From Metallyticus violacea (lineage: Eukaryota; Arthropoda; Insecta; Mantodea; Metallyticidae): 64,000 nt of DNA. The translations under genes were made by a program, and so were the position numbers. The notes beneath the pieces were generated by a model. That model did not search any database, was not told the origin of the DNA, and worked only from the letters and a program-made list of their open reading frames with translations. The stretch spans positions 44,768,001 through 44,832,000 of the forward strand of contig CM060842.1 in assembly GCA_030762175.1 (NCBI GenBank). The letters are read 5' to 3'. This document shows, piece after piece, positions 34,220 through 44,899 of the stretch (position 1 is its first letter; each line of letters opens with the position of its first letter).

Positions 34220-34855
34220 GAAGTCATGTTCTTTGAGGGTGTTTAGCACAGAGAGCGTTTCTTCTTGAATCCTCTAAATTGTGTCGAACCGACGTCCTTT
34301 CAACTTGATTTTCATTTTGGGGAATAGAGCGAAATCGCAGGGTGCCAAATCAGACAAGTACGGTGGGTGGGGGACAACCGCCACGTTGTTTTTCGTCAAA
34401 AAGCTCCTGGTAAACAAGGAATTGTGACAGGGCGCATTATCGTGATGCAACAGCCAGTTCCCTTATCGCCAAAGTTCGGGCGGTCGTCTCCGCACATTTT
34501 CATGGAGCCGTCGCAAAACGTCACAGTAGTACGTGGAATTCACTGTTTGATTTGGCGGTACGAATTCTTTGTGCACAATCCCCTTGGTATTTAAAAAAAA
34601 AAAAAAAAAAAAAAAACCAGGAGCATGCTCTTGACCTTGTTCTTTACTTGTCTCGCTTTTTTTTTTTGGTCTTGGTGAGTTCGGGCTCTTCCACTGTGAG
34701 AATTGTTGTTTTGTCTCAGGGTCATAAGCGTACATCCAACTCTCGTCGCCGGTGATGACCCTGGACAAGAAGGTTGAGTCATCGGATACGGTCTGACGAA
34801 GCTTCGTGCAAACTTCAACACGCTGCGCCTTCTGATCAGCAGTCAGAATCCTTCA
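34220..34855 (-). pseudogene. mariner transposase, catalytic C-terminal two-thirds
   Basis: This part begins at R-ILTADQKAQRVEVC and carries all three catalytic aspartates in VITGDESW, HHDNA and APCDF, with 34 residues between the second and third. The segment KSMLLVFF is followed by a poly-Phe run encoded by the A tract at 34593-34616, replacing about two residues of the usual sequence. Near the C-terminus, RRFDTI is followed by a stop, and two stops follow DALGK. The full family length is about 345 residues; roughly 230 are represented here. It is inactive. Confidence 0.85.
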
Positions 34856-35234
34856 GGGTCCTTGGCGATTTTACGATAGATCCAAGATTAGAACAGAGGG
34901 TGTACATCAAATTCTGTGCAAATCTCGGGGAAAATGCTACGAAGACCCTCGCCATGAATCAACAAGTATTTGGGGGACAAAGCATGAGCCGTACATGTGT
35001 GTTTGAGTGGCATGCTCGGTTCAGGGCCGGCCGTACAGCTATTGAAGACGATGCTCACACCGGTAGGCCCATCAACTGCACAAAATCTGACATTGTTGCC
35101 AAAGTTCAACATCTCGTTCGCGAGGATCGACGTCGAACCATTGAAGACCTTGCTCATGAAGTGGGAATTGGTTATGGGACATGCCAACGAATTTTAACTG
35201 ATGAATGCATCGTGTGGCTGCAAAATTTGTGCCA
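34853..35234 (+). pseudogene. mariner transposase N-terminal third, inverted segment
   Basis: The plus-strand frame runs from a mutated start (TTAGAACAG where ATGGAACAG is expected) through FCANLGENATKTL, the helix-turn-helix region with VFEWHARFRAGRT, GRPINCTKSDIVAKVQHLV, DRRRTIEDLAHEVGIGYGT and CQRILTDE. A one-base shift then leads into MHRVAAKFVP. About 115 residues correspond to the DNA-binding half of the protein. The open frame continuing to 35307 after the junction is antisense 5' untranslated sequence, not protein. Confidence 0.85.
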
Positions 35235-35414
35235 AACACTACACATAGAGTATCATGAAAAGTACTATAGAATCTCAACACATCTACCCAGTTGTATGAA
35301 ATTTTAAACACTCATTCATCAGATGTGCTAGTGTTGCCACCTAGCGGTACAAAACTCTGCTGCAACTACTGTCGAGATGGTAGTACCAGTCCCGAATATT
35401 GTGGACACCACCTT

Positions 35415-37067
35415 GATTACAACTAAAATTAATTAATAGACCTAAGTGTATTTTTGGTCTCACAAAATCCAGGGGAAAACCAATGATGTCCAACTACAGG
35501 TTACTTAAATAATTAATTGGGCACGTAACATAATGTAATGTTTCTGTAAAATAATGAAATAACAGTTAGTAATGTTAAAAAATATTGTCACTTGGAAAGT
35601 TATCTGAGTTTAAGCATTTGAAAGTTTATATTCTCTCTTCTGTAAAATTACAGTTTTTGTACTCTGTTGGTTCTTCCTCTGTGCCCTTCAATTTTTAAGT
35701 GTTACTATGGTTCCTGTGATGATTAGTGTGAAATTTTGTGTGTAAATATTTGAAACTATTTATTTACATATATATGCATTTTCATATGATATTACACTTA
35801 AAAATAAGGCAACTTTATCATCTCTCTTAAACTCTCTTACGGTTCCTTTTGCAGTACAAATAAAATATTTATTTACCAAACAATTCTAGTTGTAAGATAA
35901 CAGTGGTTAAGTTTTATGAAACCTGTATCTTCCAAAATCAGTTATCAGCGTTGTTTAAATATTTTTGTTAGTGTTAAAAGGTATCTTTACGTGCGTGTGC
36001 AATTTAACATCCTTGCGTTAATTCCTCACAGCTAAAGAACAAATCCGCTGAAGCTAGGGGACGATTTGTACAGCCCTGTTAATTTGCTAGCGTGTGCACT
36101 CCCTAGTGGCCAGAAATGAAACAATCACACCTGCTCTGATGGTTGCTAGACCAGACAGTGTTGGTTCGCGATAAATAACGGCACCTGCAAATAGATTTTT
36201 TTTTTCTATCTTGATTGTGAAAAACTTGCGGTCTCTATTTACTCTCGCCGCACACAGCGCCCTCTGCGAGAAAAAAAGTTAACTGATAACCCAACTTTAG
36301 TCTGTCATTGGCTTTTAATTCCCATGGTCATTGTGGCTTTGGTGTGAGTGCCGTTTTTAGTAAACTTGTTTGACAGCGTGATTTCACGACAGAGTGATGT
36401 GTATAAACTTCAAACTTTAAAAGTGGCTTATGCATTGCAGTTAATGCGTTTGAATTGTTAGTGTACAATGATTGAAAATAGTATAAACAGATACAAATAA
36501 TCATAATTCTTATTGAGCCTAAGGTTAGGATATTTAGGTATTTATGGTACTACATTTTAGGTTTCTTATGTTTTTGAAATACGCCCTTGTAGGTTTCATT
36601 TCAATGTAGTGGGAGGCACATTTAGGTTGCATAACGTTTGCTTTAAATATTTCTTCGTGAATATATAGTTTTATAAGAAAAAAATCAAATATAAATTAAG
36701 CCGATTGTAAAAATCAATCAAAATAACTTTTATGTTGGCCATAATGTTTTATTTTTCGTTATTTTTTCCCCCTATAGACAGTTCCCACATTTGTCTCTGA
36801 GCTACTGAGCAACGAATAATTTGTTTATATTTGCTGAAGGTATTATTTTAAATAATAGTTTAAAATGATATTTCTACCTTATATGTGTTCAGTATACATT
36901 CTCCAAATTTAACAAAGAGACGACAGAACATTTCACGTTCTTGTTACATTCTTTTGTCTAAGTGCTAAGTCAGTGTCTGAAGAAGTACTTAGGTAGAAAG
37001 TGATATTGTTGTATGAGAACATCATCAAACAGGCTCAGATAATTCAGTGATGGACCAACTTTTTAAT
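35415..37067. other. AT-rich stretch without a recognisable gene
   Basis: A somewhat GC-richer patch at about 36040-36280 contains no frame I recognise. Sequence from about 36930 on may be the decayed start of the mariner relic that follows. Confidence 0.45.
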
Positions 37068-37470
37068 AATCTCCTAGATGGCCGATTCTGGAAACGCATT
37101 TTGATATCTGATGGAACATTTTTCCCTTTCGGTAATTCTTAAAAGAGAAAGCAACGGATATCCTGTGGGAAAGCATTTCGTTGTCAAAGTCGTTTTAGGC
37201 AAAAGGTGATGTTTTACGTTGGGTGAAATTTCATAGTGTTGTCCATTTCAAGCTGGTCCTAAACGATCGTGGATTTGATGCTGAGTTGTACTGTGAGCAC
37301 CTTCAGGCGATGATTTGTTTCGGTTCGTTTCTTTGATTCCGTAATCTTGAAGATGTCAAGAACACTTATCCGGATTTTTTGCCTCTAAATCCAAGAATTG
37401 GTATTATCAACAAATTCGAATGCTGGCAGAGAGTTGGATGGAAGTTGTCGAAAATAATGATCCATAATTT
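37068..37470 (+). pseudogene. Third mariner-like transposase relic
   Basis: The plus strand, in changing frames, reads RRFWKRILISDGTFF, KRKQRISCGKAF, KVMFYVG, then VVHFKLVLNDRGFDAELYCE and, at the end, IRMLAESWMEVVENNDP. The order matches the mariner C-terminal half: FL.RI.T.DE, NRKRQW...G..., KVML.VWW, GV.HFELL....T.NA..YC..L, then RWQKV.ENNG.YF. The HHDNA and APxDF boxes are not visible, so the third-Asp region has been deleted. There are many stops. No terminal repeats were recognised. Confidence 0.55.
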
Positions 37471-37643
37471 GAATAATACTTTGTAATCCTTTGTTTTTAT
37501 ATTTAGATACCAGACATATAAAAAAAATTCTGGTCAACCCTATTATATAGTCATATTTCCAAAAGCAAATATCTCTTTGTTGAAGAACAAAGAGAGGTTA
37601 AGACATATTTATACTCAAACAATATATAATTATGTAATATTTT

Positions 37644-37646
<3 letters not shown>

Positions 37647-37679
<33 letters not shown>
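37647..37679. repeat. (AT)n microsatellite
   Basis: About 33 bases of alternating A and T. Confidence 0.95.
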
Positions 37680-37682
<3 letters not shown>

Positions 37683-38991
37683 CAGATTAAAAATGAAGTT
37701 AACTCTTGAAACAACGTAACTAAAATAACAAGAACCAGAGAAGCGGAAATAGATCAAACACTTAAATAGTCACACAATTTTCGTTTTATTCAGAACAACT
37801 CGTATTCTTCTTCAAAGGAAAAAGATATTTACACAAATTTCTGTACCAGTTCATTGTAGTTAGCATCTACCGGCGATCTGCTTTTGTTTTACATGTGCTG
37901 AATATCCAACCTTACAGACATACACTATAATACAGCCTTAAGTGAGCGCGTCTCAAAGTATTTTCAAAATAATTTCCCAATAAATGCATGCACAAAACAC
38001 ATTTCCTGTATTCTATTAGCAATAAATAATGCTTAGTAATTCATAAATAATAATTTATTCATTTTAATAATTATAAATTCATTTAAGAGAAATATACAAT
38101 TCCATAATTTAAAACTTTCAGTTGTACAAATGTTTTATTAAATTAATAAACAGTATGCTTAATCAATAAATTACATAAAATCTGATAGCCAATTGAAACG
38201 CCATTATTTTAATTAAGTGTTTAATAATTACCTTTTATCAACTTAATCTACTTACTTTCAGTTTGAGACTCAATTGTAGTTACATATACATGAAACATTA
38301 AATCTTTCTGTTTGCAGCAAAATGAGCTGATAGGAATTTTTAGAATGTTTCATGGCAGACTTCCATTTCCTCCTTGCAATGTTCGAATACACCCATTTAC
38401 TTTCACCACGTATAACTTGAGAAGCAAATGCATTGAAACTCGTGTTTTCTTACTTGTACAAACAACCAAAGACATATATCTTTTGCATATGTTTTTGAAG
38501 TTATATTATTTGATAATTTTGAGTTGATCCATGATATTTTAATGGAAAAAATGGCAGCTTAGTCTGTAAATTACTATTTTTAAAAGCTAATAAATATTTT
38601 AAAAATAACCTGCAAAAAAACTAAAATTTAAAAATTTATTCGCAAATTGTGAAAGTGAGGTTAACTAATAATTTTTTTTCTAAAGTATTGAAAAGAAATC
38701 ATGTAGATTGGTGATCAATCGTCGTGATTAAGTTTGTTGATGATTTAGTTAATCAGACACGGGAAAAAAAAAACTTTATACTTAAAAACTTTGGTAAATC
38801 TGAAGGACTTTAGTTTTGTAGAGTTTTAAAGTATTTTGTTTTCTAATCAGAGCTGGCCTTATGTCTGTAATAATTATTTACACATAATATACAATTACTT
38901 GATTTACATTTTTTTTGTTTACTATATTGAAAAATACAGCCTCTGTTGACTAATACTTTATATTCTTTTATGTTAGAGATGATATAATATG

Positions 38992-39045
38992 CGTGTGTGT
39001 GTGCGTGAGTGCGTGCGTGTGTGTGTATGTGTGTGTGTGTGTGTG
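38992..39045. repeat. (GT)n-rich microsatellite
   Basis: GT units interrupted by GC and AG. The strand is purine-pyrimidine alternating for over 50 bases. Confidence 0.9.
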
Positions 39046-39820
39046 AAAACGTTATAAAACTAGACTAAAAAAGTTAGCAGCTAAAGAACTTATTAAAAAC
39101 TTACTAAAAATAATACAAGATAATTTTCACTATGCTCCAGTCTCTCAAAACACCTCTCGAGGAGTGCTTTTGGGAAGCGTGTCTTTGCAGCTGTCTATGT
39201 TTTATTTCTCATAACCGTTTATTTGGAAATATTATTTTCTGATGGGACATAATGTACCTCTACAAAGAGAATTCTTAGCTGGCGCTAGTTTGCTCTCCCA
39301 CATTTGATCTCTAACGGCCACTTTCAACAGCTCTTTCCGCATCGACTCATTATGGAGTCATTGAAAAAGATTTGCTGGAATTCCAAAAAATGGTGGCTTC
39401 ATAAATATTGAACAGATTATAACGATTCAAGCGCTAAAATTCTCAAAGTGATTTACATTATTTTACATACCTTACTTAATTTTCTACATGTGATCCATTT
39501 TGGGCACGGAAAATGTTGAAAGAATGTTGAATCTTCTGCCAAGTCAAGTCAATCATGTCTGGCTTTCGTTACAATAGCAGCAGCGTTCGACTCTGGGCTG
39601 ATATATTATCCTGGTGCAGAATAAACTAATTGATAACAAATAATTGTTCTCAATTCAGCAAACCCAGAACATATTATGCTTTCTGTAGCATTACGATGTC
39701 CATGAATGCCTCAATTAAGAAATAGGGAGAGTTTAGTGAGTGATAACATCATAAGATAACTAAACCATTTCCTCAGCATACTTGCTTTCTTCCCTTTATT
39801 CAATATTTGGTTTTTTCTGA

Positions 39821-40030
39821 TAGTGTTTAACTCCTATGTTTACTGCTGAGGCATCACAGGCGATGATATATGAGATGGAATGATAAATTGAGAAATACTT
39901 TTTTTAAAGGAAGGAAATGTTCCAGGCTTAAATTTAGACCAAATCCTTGCATTTGCCATTTATGAGAACTGAGGAAAACCTGGGAAAAAGTCAGTCAGGG
40001 AAGAGGCCTTCCTGTCAGGAACCGAATCTT
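39821..40030 (-). mobile_element. SINE-A copy, head truncated
   Basis: A minus-strand copy that begins in the middle of the B box (the reverse of CCGAATC near 40022) and continues through the CCAGGTTTTCCTCAGTTCTC segment to the decayed 3' core AGTGTTTAACTCC. It is considerably diverged, so probably old. Confidence 0.85.
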
Positions 40031-40217
40031 TACTGTGATGAAACCATGGCTGCGTATCTATTACTATAAAAGAATAAATAATTTACATTATAGTCACCAT
40101 TGATTGCAATAATCATTTTACTAATTTAATGAAGTACTTTAATAGCATAACGAAACTATTTTTGGGTATACTTCCGATTTACTGCACAAAGTCCTAGCTT
40201 TAGTTTGTTGTGCTGGT

Positions 40218-40436
40218 TGATCAATTTTATTCCACTTTTATCGCGAGTCAGTTTGAATGGATGAAGTGCTAGCCAGTTAGCGCGCCTGGCGTTGAAGGAT
40301 ATCGGCCCAAATTGGTTACGAGAGTTCGTTACTATGCAACCTACGAGTGTTTAAAGAAATAACGCCACTACATTTTGTAAATTACGTCGGTGTATCTCTC
40401 TCCGAGATGCACTCCCGCCCTCCGTGTTCTCAGAAC
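40218..40436. mobile_element. Partial copy of the 30-bp-TIR element
   Basis: Begins TGATCAATTTTATTCCACTT, similar to the left terminus at 29429, and follows its interior through CAGTTTGAATGGATGA, GCGCGCC, TATCGGCCCAAAT and CTACATTTTGTAAAT to GTTCTCAGAAC. The right terminus is missing. A SINE-C begins about 20 bases later. Confidence 0.7.
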
Positions 40437-40454
40437 TAGATCAACTTATTTTTC

Positions 40455-40767
40455 TCCTCCTCTAGGCATGACAGTCCTAGTAGGACCTAGGCCGACCGTA
40501 GTGACCGATGCGTCTTCAACCTTCGTCTTGCGACATCACTGGTAGAGGGTAGTACTGGAGAAGGACATGTAATCAGCACATGTACATCCCGCCGGTCGTA
40601 TCATGCGACTTTCTAGATCAAAGAACGCTACCTCTCTGGCAGCTCCCCAATTATCCTCACAAGAGGGTGGACCCCGTTCCATACCTCCCTAATTTAACAC
40701 GTATCGGGGATCGAATATGGGACTTCTGGCGTACAGTCAGCTAACCACTAAATCAAGGTGACCTTCA
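40455..40767 (-). mobile_element. SINE-C copy
   Basis: The minus-strand head reads TGATTTAGTGGTTAGCTGAC and B box ATTCGATCCCC. The body shares GGACAATTGGGGAGCTGCC-like, GATCTAGAAAG, GTGCTGATTACATG and CTCTACCAGTGATG blocks with the copies at 58.7 and 62.8 kb. Confidence 0.8.
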
Positions 40768-40936
40768 ATATTTCTATTAGGCTATATAGATTGGAAGTGA
40801 AATAACCAGGGCTCTGTTCCGCAAAAATTATGGTGGGAATATGAACTTGTAACTTCTAGTATTGGTAGAATTGTGTTCCTTAACAGTTTCTTTTACACTT
40901 ATACATTAAACTCCATTTCTGCAAGTGCACAAGTGA

Positions 40937-40973
<37 letters not shown>

Positions 40974-42254
40974 GTTGTTGTTGTTGTTTTTGTTCCACTG
41001 AAGAATTAATAGTAGTCATGTTCTTGTAGTTTCTATAGATTTCTCTACAAGTGTAGCAATATTGATAACTTTTACTATTGGTGCAATTTTTAATAGCTTT
41101 GTTATTATTTTAGTTTTATATAAAGGATTAATTTGACCTAAGTACGCAAATCAGTAGCTGCGATAGTGGTGATAATAATAATAAGCACAGGCATGTTTAT
41201 AAAAATAAATACATTTTTCATTTTATTTCAATATTTAAGTACAATAAGCGTTATAGGTTAAGTAGGATTTATCCCTAGTGTTGGAACATTTGTTATCATG
41301 AAAGTGAAATTGCCTAAGCATCCATCATGCACTAAGCTCATCTTGAACTATGCCTAGCGTTCCGTTGTGAACAATAGCATAAAAATAGCATAAAAAGCAT
41401 AAAAACGTTTCTGGCATGCAGCCACAAACTCTAACTCCCTCCCTCTGACATGTCCCCGTCAGTTAGGCTGATACCTTGTTTCATCTCAATTTATGACTGT
41501 CATTGGCTTTTCCTTACGTTTTTGAGTTCAGCAACTAAGTTTATATTGCTTATTTTATGGTACTTAGTAAATGTTACGAAGTTATTTCCTTCCTTGTCTG
41601 GTTCTTTTTAAAAATTATCTCGCCACTTTTGACACCATTTTCACAATTTTTGCGATTGCTAAAGAATGTAACCAAATAAAAATAAACAAGTAAATGTAAA
41701 TGATCGTGGAACAGTTGGGAACATCGACTCTTGTGCCATCACTCGACTAAAATTGTTGCTGCGACATTGGCGCATGCATGTTAATTTACAACGGTCATCC
41801 TAAAGTGAAAGATTTTGAATGTTAACAAATAAATAATTGAAAAAATGTTATACTAATATTGTATAAATGGTAAGAATCCATTCTGTACATTTAAAAACAC
41901 AAAATGTTACTAATTAATGGACATGACGTAATTCAAGGTATGAAGTCACATAGCAAAGAGCTCATCCTCTATCTTTATCGTTTATGACTTTTTGTTATAA
42001 CTTTCACATTACATTACATAGCGTTTTACATTATTTTGTGGAACAGGAAGCTACACTTGCCTACTTTGCAAGGAGTTGTATTGATACGCTTCTAATATAT
42101 TAGCCCATACTTTTGTGGAAGGGCCCAGGCAATTCAAAGATACGAAAACTAATAAAAATACATTTTATGATTAAATGCACATTTAATTGAAAAATAAAGT
42201 GAAAATTTCATCAATCTGGCAGTATTGTTAAGGCCTATGATATACATTCACAAT
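40768..42254. other. AT-rich stretch without a recognisable gene
   Basis: Contains an (ATT)n/(GTT)n run at 40938-40990. No other features recognised. Confidence 0.5.
40938..40990. repeat. (ATT)n/(GTT)n microsatellite
   Basis: ATT units grading into GTT units. Confidence 0.95.
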
Positions 42255-42263
42255 GAATAAACA

Positions 42264-42319
42264 CCGCCTGTGATGCCTCAGTAGTAAAAACGGGCGTTAA
42301 ACGTCATAAAAAAAAGAAC
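42264..42319 (+). mobile_element. SINE-A 3' end, 5'-truncated, with short TSD
   Basis: Only the last 45 or so bases of the family (CCGCCTGTGATGCCTCAGTA to GGGCGTTAAACG) and an A-rich tail remain. They are flanked by GAATAAACA at 42255-42263 and 42320-42328. Truncation plus a duplication suggests incomplete reverse transcription at insertion rather than later deletion. Confidence 0.75.
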
Positions 42320-42328
42320 GAATAAACA

Positions 42329-43320
42329 AATAGAAAACAAAAGACTGAGGACGTACACACTGCACTGCTCTCCTATATGCTAACACAAGGACACTAGCTC
42401 AGGTGTTCTGCCTGCGGCATTGGCATTTTATTCATACCGTAGCTTTAAATTTGTGAATTTTTATAAATTTAATTAATATAAAAATTATTAAAGTGCGGCA
42501 AACTAATAATAACTTTCTATTATATTCACCACCGAAATGGAGAAAAATTAAGACCCTATAAGCACAATAATTATTCAAGAAGAGAGCGCTAAATATTTCT
42601 GGGGAAAAACGTGGTATTAGACTTTCGATATTTACGAAGTGAAAATTCACACAAAATATTTGCCTAATTGTTGCACTTCCATTCTACATACATTTATTTA
42701 TTTATTTATTTATTTATTTATTTTAACAGGTTCGCATCCCGGTAAGGTCAAGCAGTCTAACCTCCTCCGCATTAGTAATCCCAAACGCTACCTCTAGACC
42801 ACGGAGGCGGTAATATTAAATTATTTACATACCTTCTTGTTACACCTTAAAATAATATCATATGAAGATTATAATTTCGCCTTAATGTCTTTCAGGTGAC
42901 ATATGGCAATATACAAAGCAGTAGTTGTGCACACTATTTTTGTATAATTTATTTTTCTGCTTTTAATGTGGTTGGTTACCCAGTATGCATTATTGCCTAA
43001 AAAGTTGTGTATGTTTACTTTTTTATCATCTTAAATAAGTTTTCATTCATGAAGGTGATTATTATGCTACAAATATTTAGAAATTACAACTAGTTAAAAT
43101 AATATGTAATATATGAACGATAATGTATTACAACAAAGGTTGCGTTAAAATTAAAACGCCTTAGTTTCATCTACCATTCTTTAATGCCATTGTCCAAATT
43201 AAACATTAAAAGGAATGGACGATAATCCATCCTTGCTTTGCTTCTATGTTAATATTTTTATCAGATAGTTTTTTTTTTTTTTGTATATTTCAGTACTGTA
43301 GAACCTCCTTTATACGAGCT
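42329..43320. other. AT-rich stretch without a recognisable gene
   Basis: Contains a (TTTA)n run at 42690-42723 and an ambiguous tRNA-like patch at 42726-42812. There is no protein similarity. Confidence 0.45.
42690..42723. repeat. (TTTA)n microsatellite
   Basis: About eight tandem ATTT units. Confidence 0.92.
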
Positions 43321-43322
43321 AT

Positions 43323-43410
43323 CTAAAATCGTAAGTATGGCTTCCTGCGTAAGGGAAGTAAAGCCGTTGGTACCGTATCAAAGAAGAGACCTCTGAGCTA
43401 ATTTTTATTA
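43323..43410 (+). mobile_element. SINE-B fragment
   Basis: Middle part only: AAAATCGTAAGTATGGCTTC, GGGAAGTAAAGCCG and AGAGACCTCTGAGC. It lacks the head and has an internal deletion. Confidence 0.8.
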
Positions 43411-43447
43411 TTAAGTTTATTTAAATACTTTTTGTAAAATCTTTGGC

Positions 43448-43675
43448 GATTAGCTTCCCATTCGATAAATTTGACTCAGAGGACTCCATTTTCAGGCTTG
43501 AGATTGTTTTACGTGCAGTAAATCTACGACATGAGACCACCGGCTTTACTTTCCTTCCAAAGGAAACCATATTTAAGATTTTTACGCCCTAAAAAGCCCA
43601 TCCCCGTGACCGGGCTTGAATCCGCCGCATTAAATCTACGAATCAACGTTGTTGGCACTAGACCACTAGGACCGA
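43448..43675 (-). mobile_element. SINE-B copy, strongly diverged
   Basis: The minus-strand head begins GGTCCTAGTGGTCTAGTGCC and is followed by the CCCGGTCACGGGGATGGGCT equivalent of the core and the family body. It is the most diverged full-length copy here. It lies between two other SINE-B sequences. Confidence 0.82.
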
Positions 43676-43702
43676 TAATTATGCTCTAAGAATCACTGGA
43701 AA

Positions 43703-43996
43703 AATTGATTTGTTTTATTTACGGACGATGTTAAGCATCTCAGGTCATCAACGTCTCATCCAAATCAGGGCATGAAACGGCCGAGAAATTTTGCTCAGAG
43801 GATTCATCTTTCAGGCTTAAGGCTCTTTATCGTGCCTTAAATGTGTGACACGAGATCCACGGCTTTACTTCCGTTCCGAAGGAAGCCATACTTACGATTT
43901 TTACGCCTGAAAAAACCCCTCGATCCTGACCGGGTTTAAACCTGCGATCTTGGGTTTAGAAGGCAAGTATGGTTACCATTACACCACCAGGACAGA
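43703..43996 (-). mobile_element. SINE-B copy with short TSD
   Basis: Minus-strand head GTCCTGGTGGTGTAATGG, B box GGTTTAAACCCGG in reverse, core GTTTTTTCAGGCG. The short repeat CACTGG occurs at 43694-43699 and 43997-44002. Confidence 0.9.
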
Positions 43997-44002
43997 CACT
44001 GG

Positions 44003-44321
44003 GAAAGTGAAAGTTGTTTTGACAGCAGTTGAAAATTGTTTCTTACGGTTCATGTTTCATAAGCACGTAATTTTTATTTTCTTCGTTTTTTTGGGAAATG
44101 TTTTAATGTATCTGTACATTACAATACATATTACAAGTTTATGTTATTTTTCTCTGTGTCTAACAATAGTCAATACATCTGTTTTTGCTCTAGCTGTACA
44201 CTCTTTAGGAGAGAGTGAAATGCAAACCTAAGTAGCAGACCAATGCTAAACGAAAGGAATATTATTTATGTTTGCTTTGTTCCCAATCCTTGTACTTTTA
44301 GGAAGGAAAAATGCAGGTATA

Positions 44322-44362
<41 letters not shown>

Positions 44363-44838
44363 ATACATCTTTAAATTAAAATGTTTGTGTTTTCTGTATT
44401 TTTGAAAGGGCAGTTAATTAAGGTAATGGCATAATTTTAGATTCGTAACTTTACATTATTAAAGTTGCGGTTTCATAAAAACTTCATGTTCATGAAGTTA
44501 CTGCTTTTTTAGCTAATGGGAATTGTAATGAAAAATGCTTTACTAACAAAATATTTAAACGTAAAACGTTCCACTATATTCACATGAGTAATAAGCTAGG
44601 AGCAGCCATTTTGTGCAGTCAACCTTCGTAATCCAGATTCCATTATGGAAACAAATGCAATCGTAGCGTTTTGCTCTGATGTTTATAAATAAGATATTAT
44701 GACATACAGGATAATATATCTGAATATATGATACAATAATACTTTAAAAATATACACGGGGTTTAAAAATAAGAGTAGTAGCAAAGTATAAATGTTCCTT
44801 TGAGATAATAACAGAGAAAATTTTCGTCTTAAATATAT
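44003..44838. other. AT-rich stretch without a recognisable gene
   Basis: Contains (GT)n at 44324-44361. A hydrophobic frame at 43950-44231 begins inside the SINE and shows no family resemblance. Confidence 0.45.
44324..44361. repeat. (GT)n microsatellite
   Basis: About 17 tandem GT units. Confidence 0.95.
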
Positions 44839-44839
44839 T

Positions 44840-44899
44840 CGCCTGTGGTGTCTCTGTAGCAAAAACGGGCGTTAAACACTATTCATTCATTCATTCATT
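44840..44899 (+). mobile_element. SINE-A 3' end with ATTC-repeat tail
   Basis: Only CGCCTGTGGTGTCTCTGTAG to GGGCGTTAAACACT is kept, followed by four or five ATTC units. It is the second copy in this window with this tail type (compare 21897). Confidence 0.8.

Larger units (their letters stand above)
34071..35414 (-). mobile_element. Near-complete mariner element with an internal inversion
   Basis: The terminal inverted repeats read AGGTGATATCCAGAATATTC (left, from 34073) and AGGTGGTGTCCACAATATTC (right, reverse of 35412), continuing CGGGACTGG; 25 of the first 28 bases match. The transposase is a DD34D mariner type. The minus strand carries VITGDESW, HHDNAPCH (34 residues before the third Asp) and DLAPCDFALFP, ending GNYFED. 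The N-terminal third, from EQRVYIKFCANLG through FEWHARFRAGRTAIEDDAHT to MHRVAAKFVP, lies on the plus strand at 34853-35234. Flipping that segment would place FVP directly before R-ILTADQ, so breakpoints are near 34852/34853 and 35234/35235 with no visible loss. Additional damage includes a 24-A tract, stops and frameshifts. TA flanks the left end only. Confidence 0.9.
37480..39820. other. AT-rich stretch without a recognisable gene
   Basis: Contains (AT)n at 37647-37679 and a GT-rich run at 38992-39045. No coding similarity was recognised. Confidence 0.5.

Noticed and set aside
34888..35187. 99-codon minus-strand frame
   Set aside because: It is the antisense of the inverted mariner N-terminal segment.
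42726..42812. tRNA-like patch (GGTTCGCATCC plus a GTGGTCTAGAGGTAGCG string)
   Set aside because: The B box-like string is on the plus strand while the A box-like string is on the minus strand, so they do not form one head. Possibly two rearranged SINE pieces.
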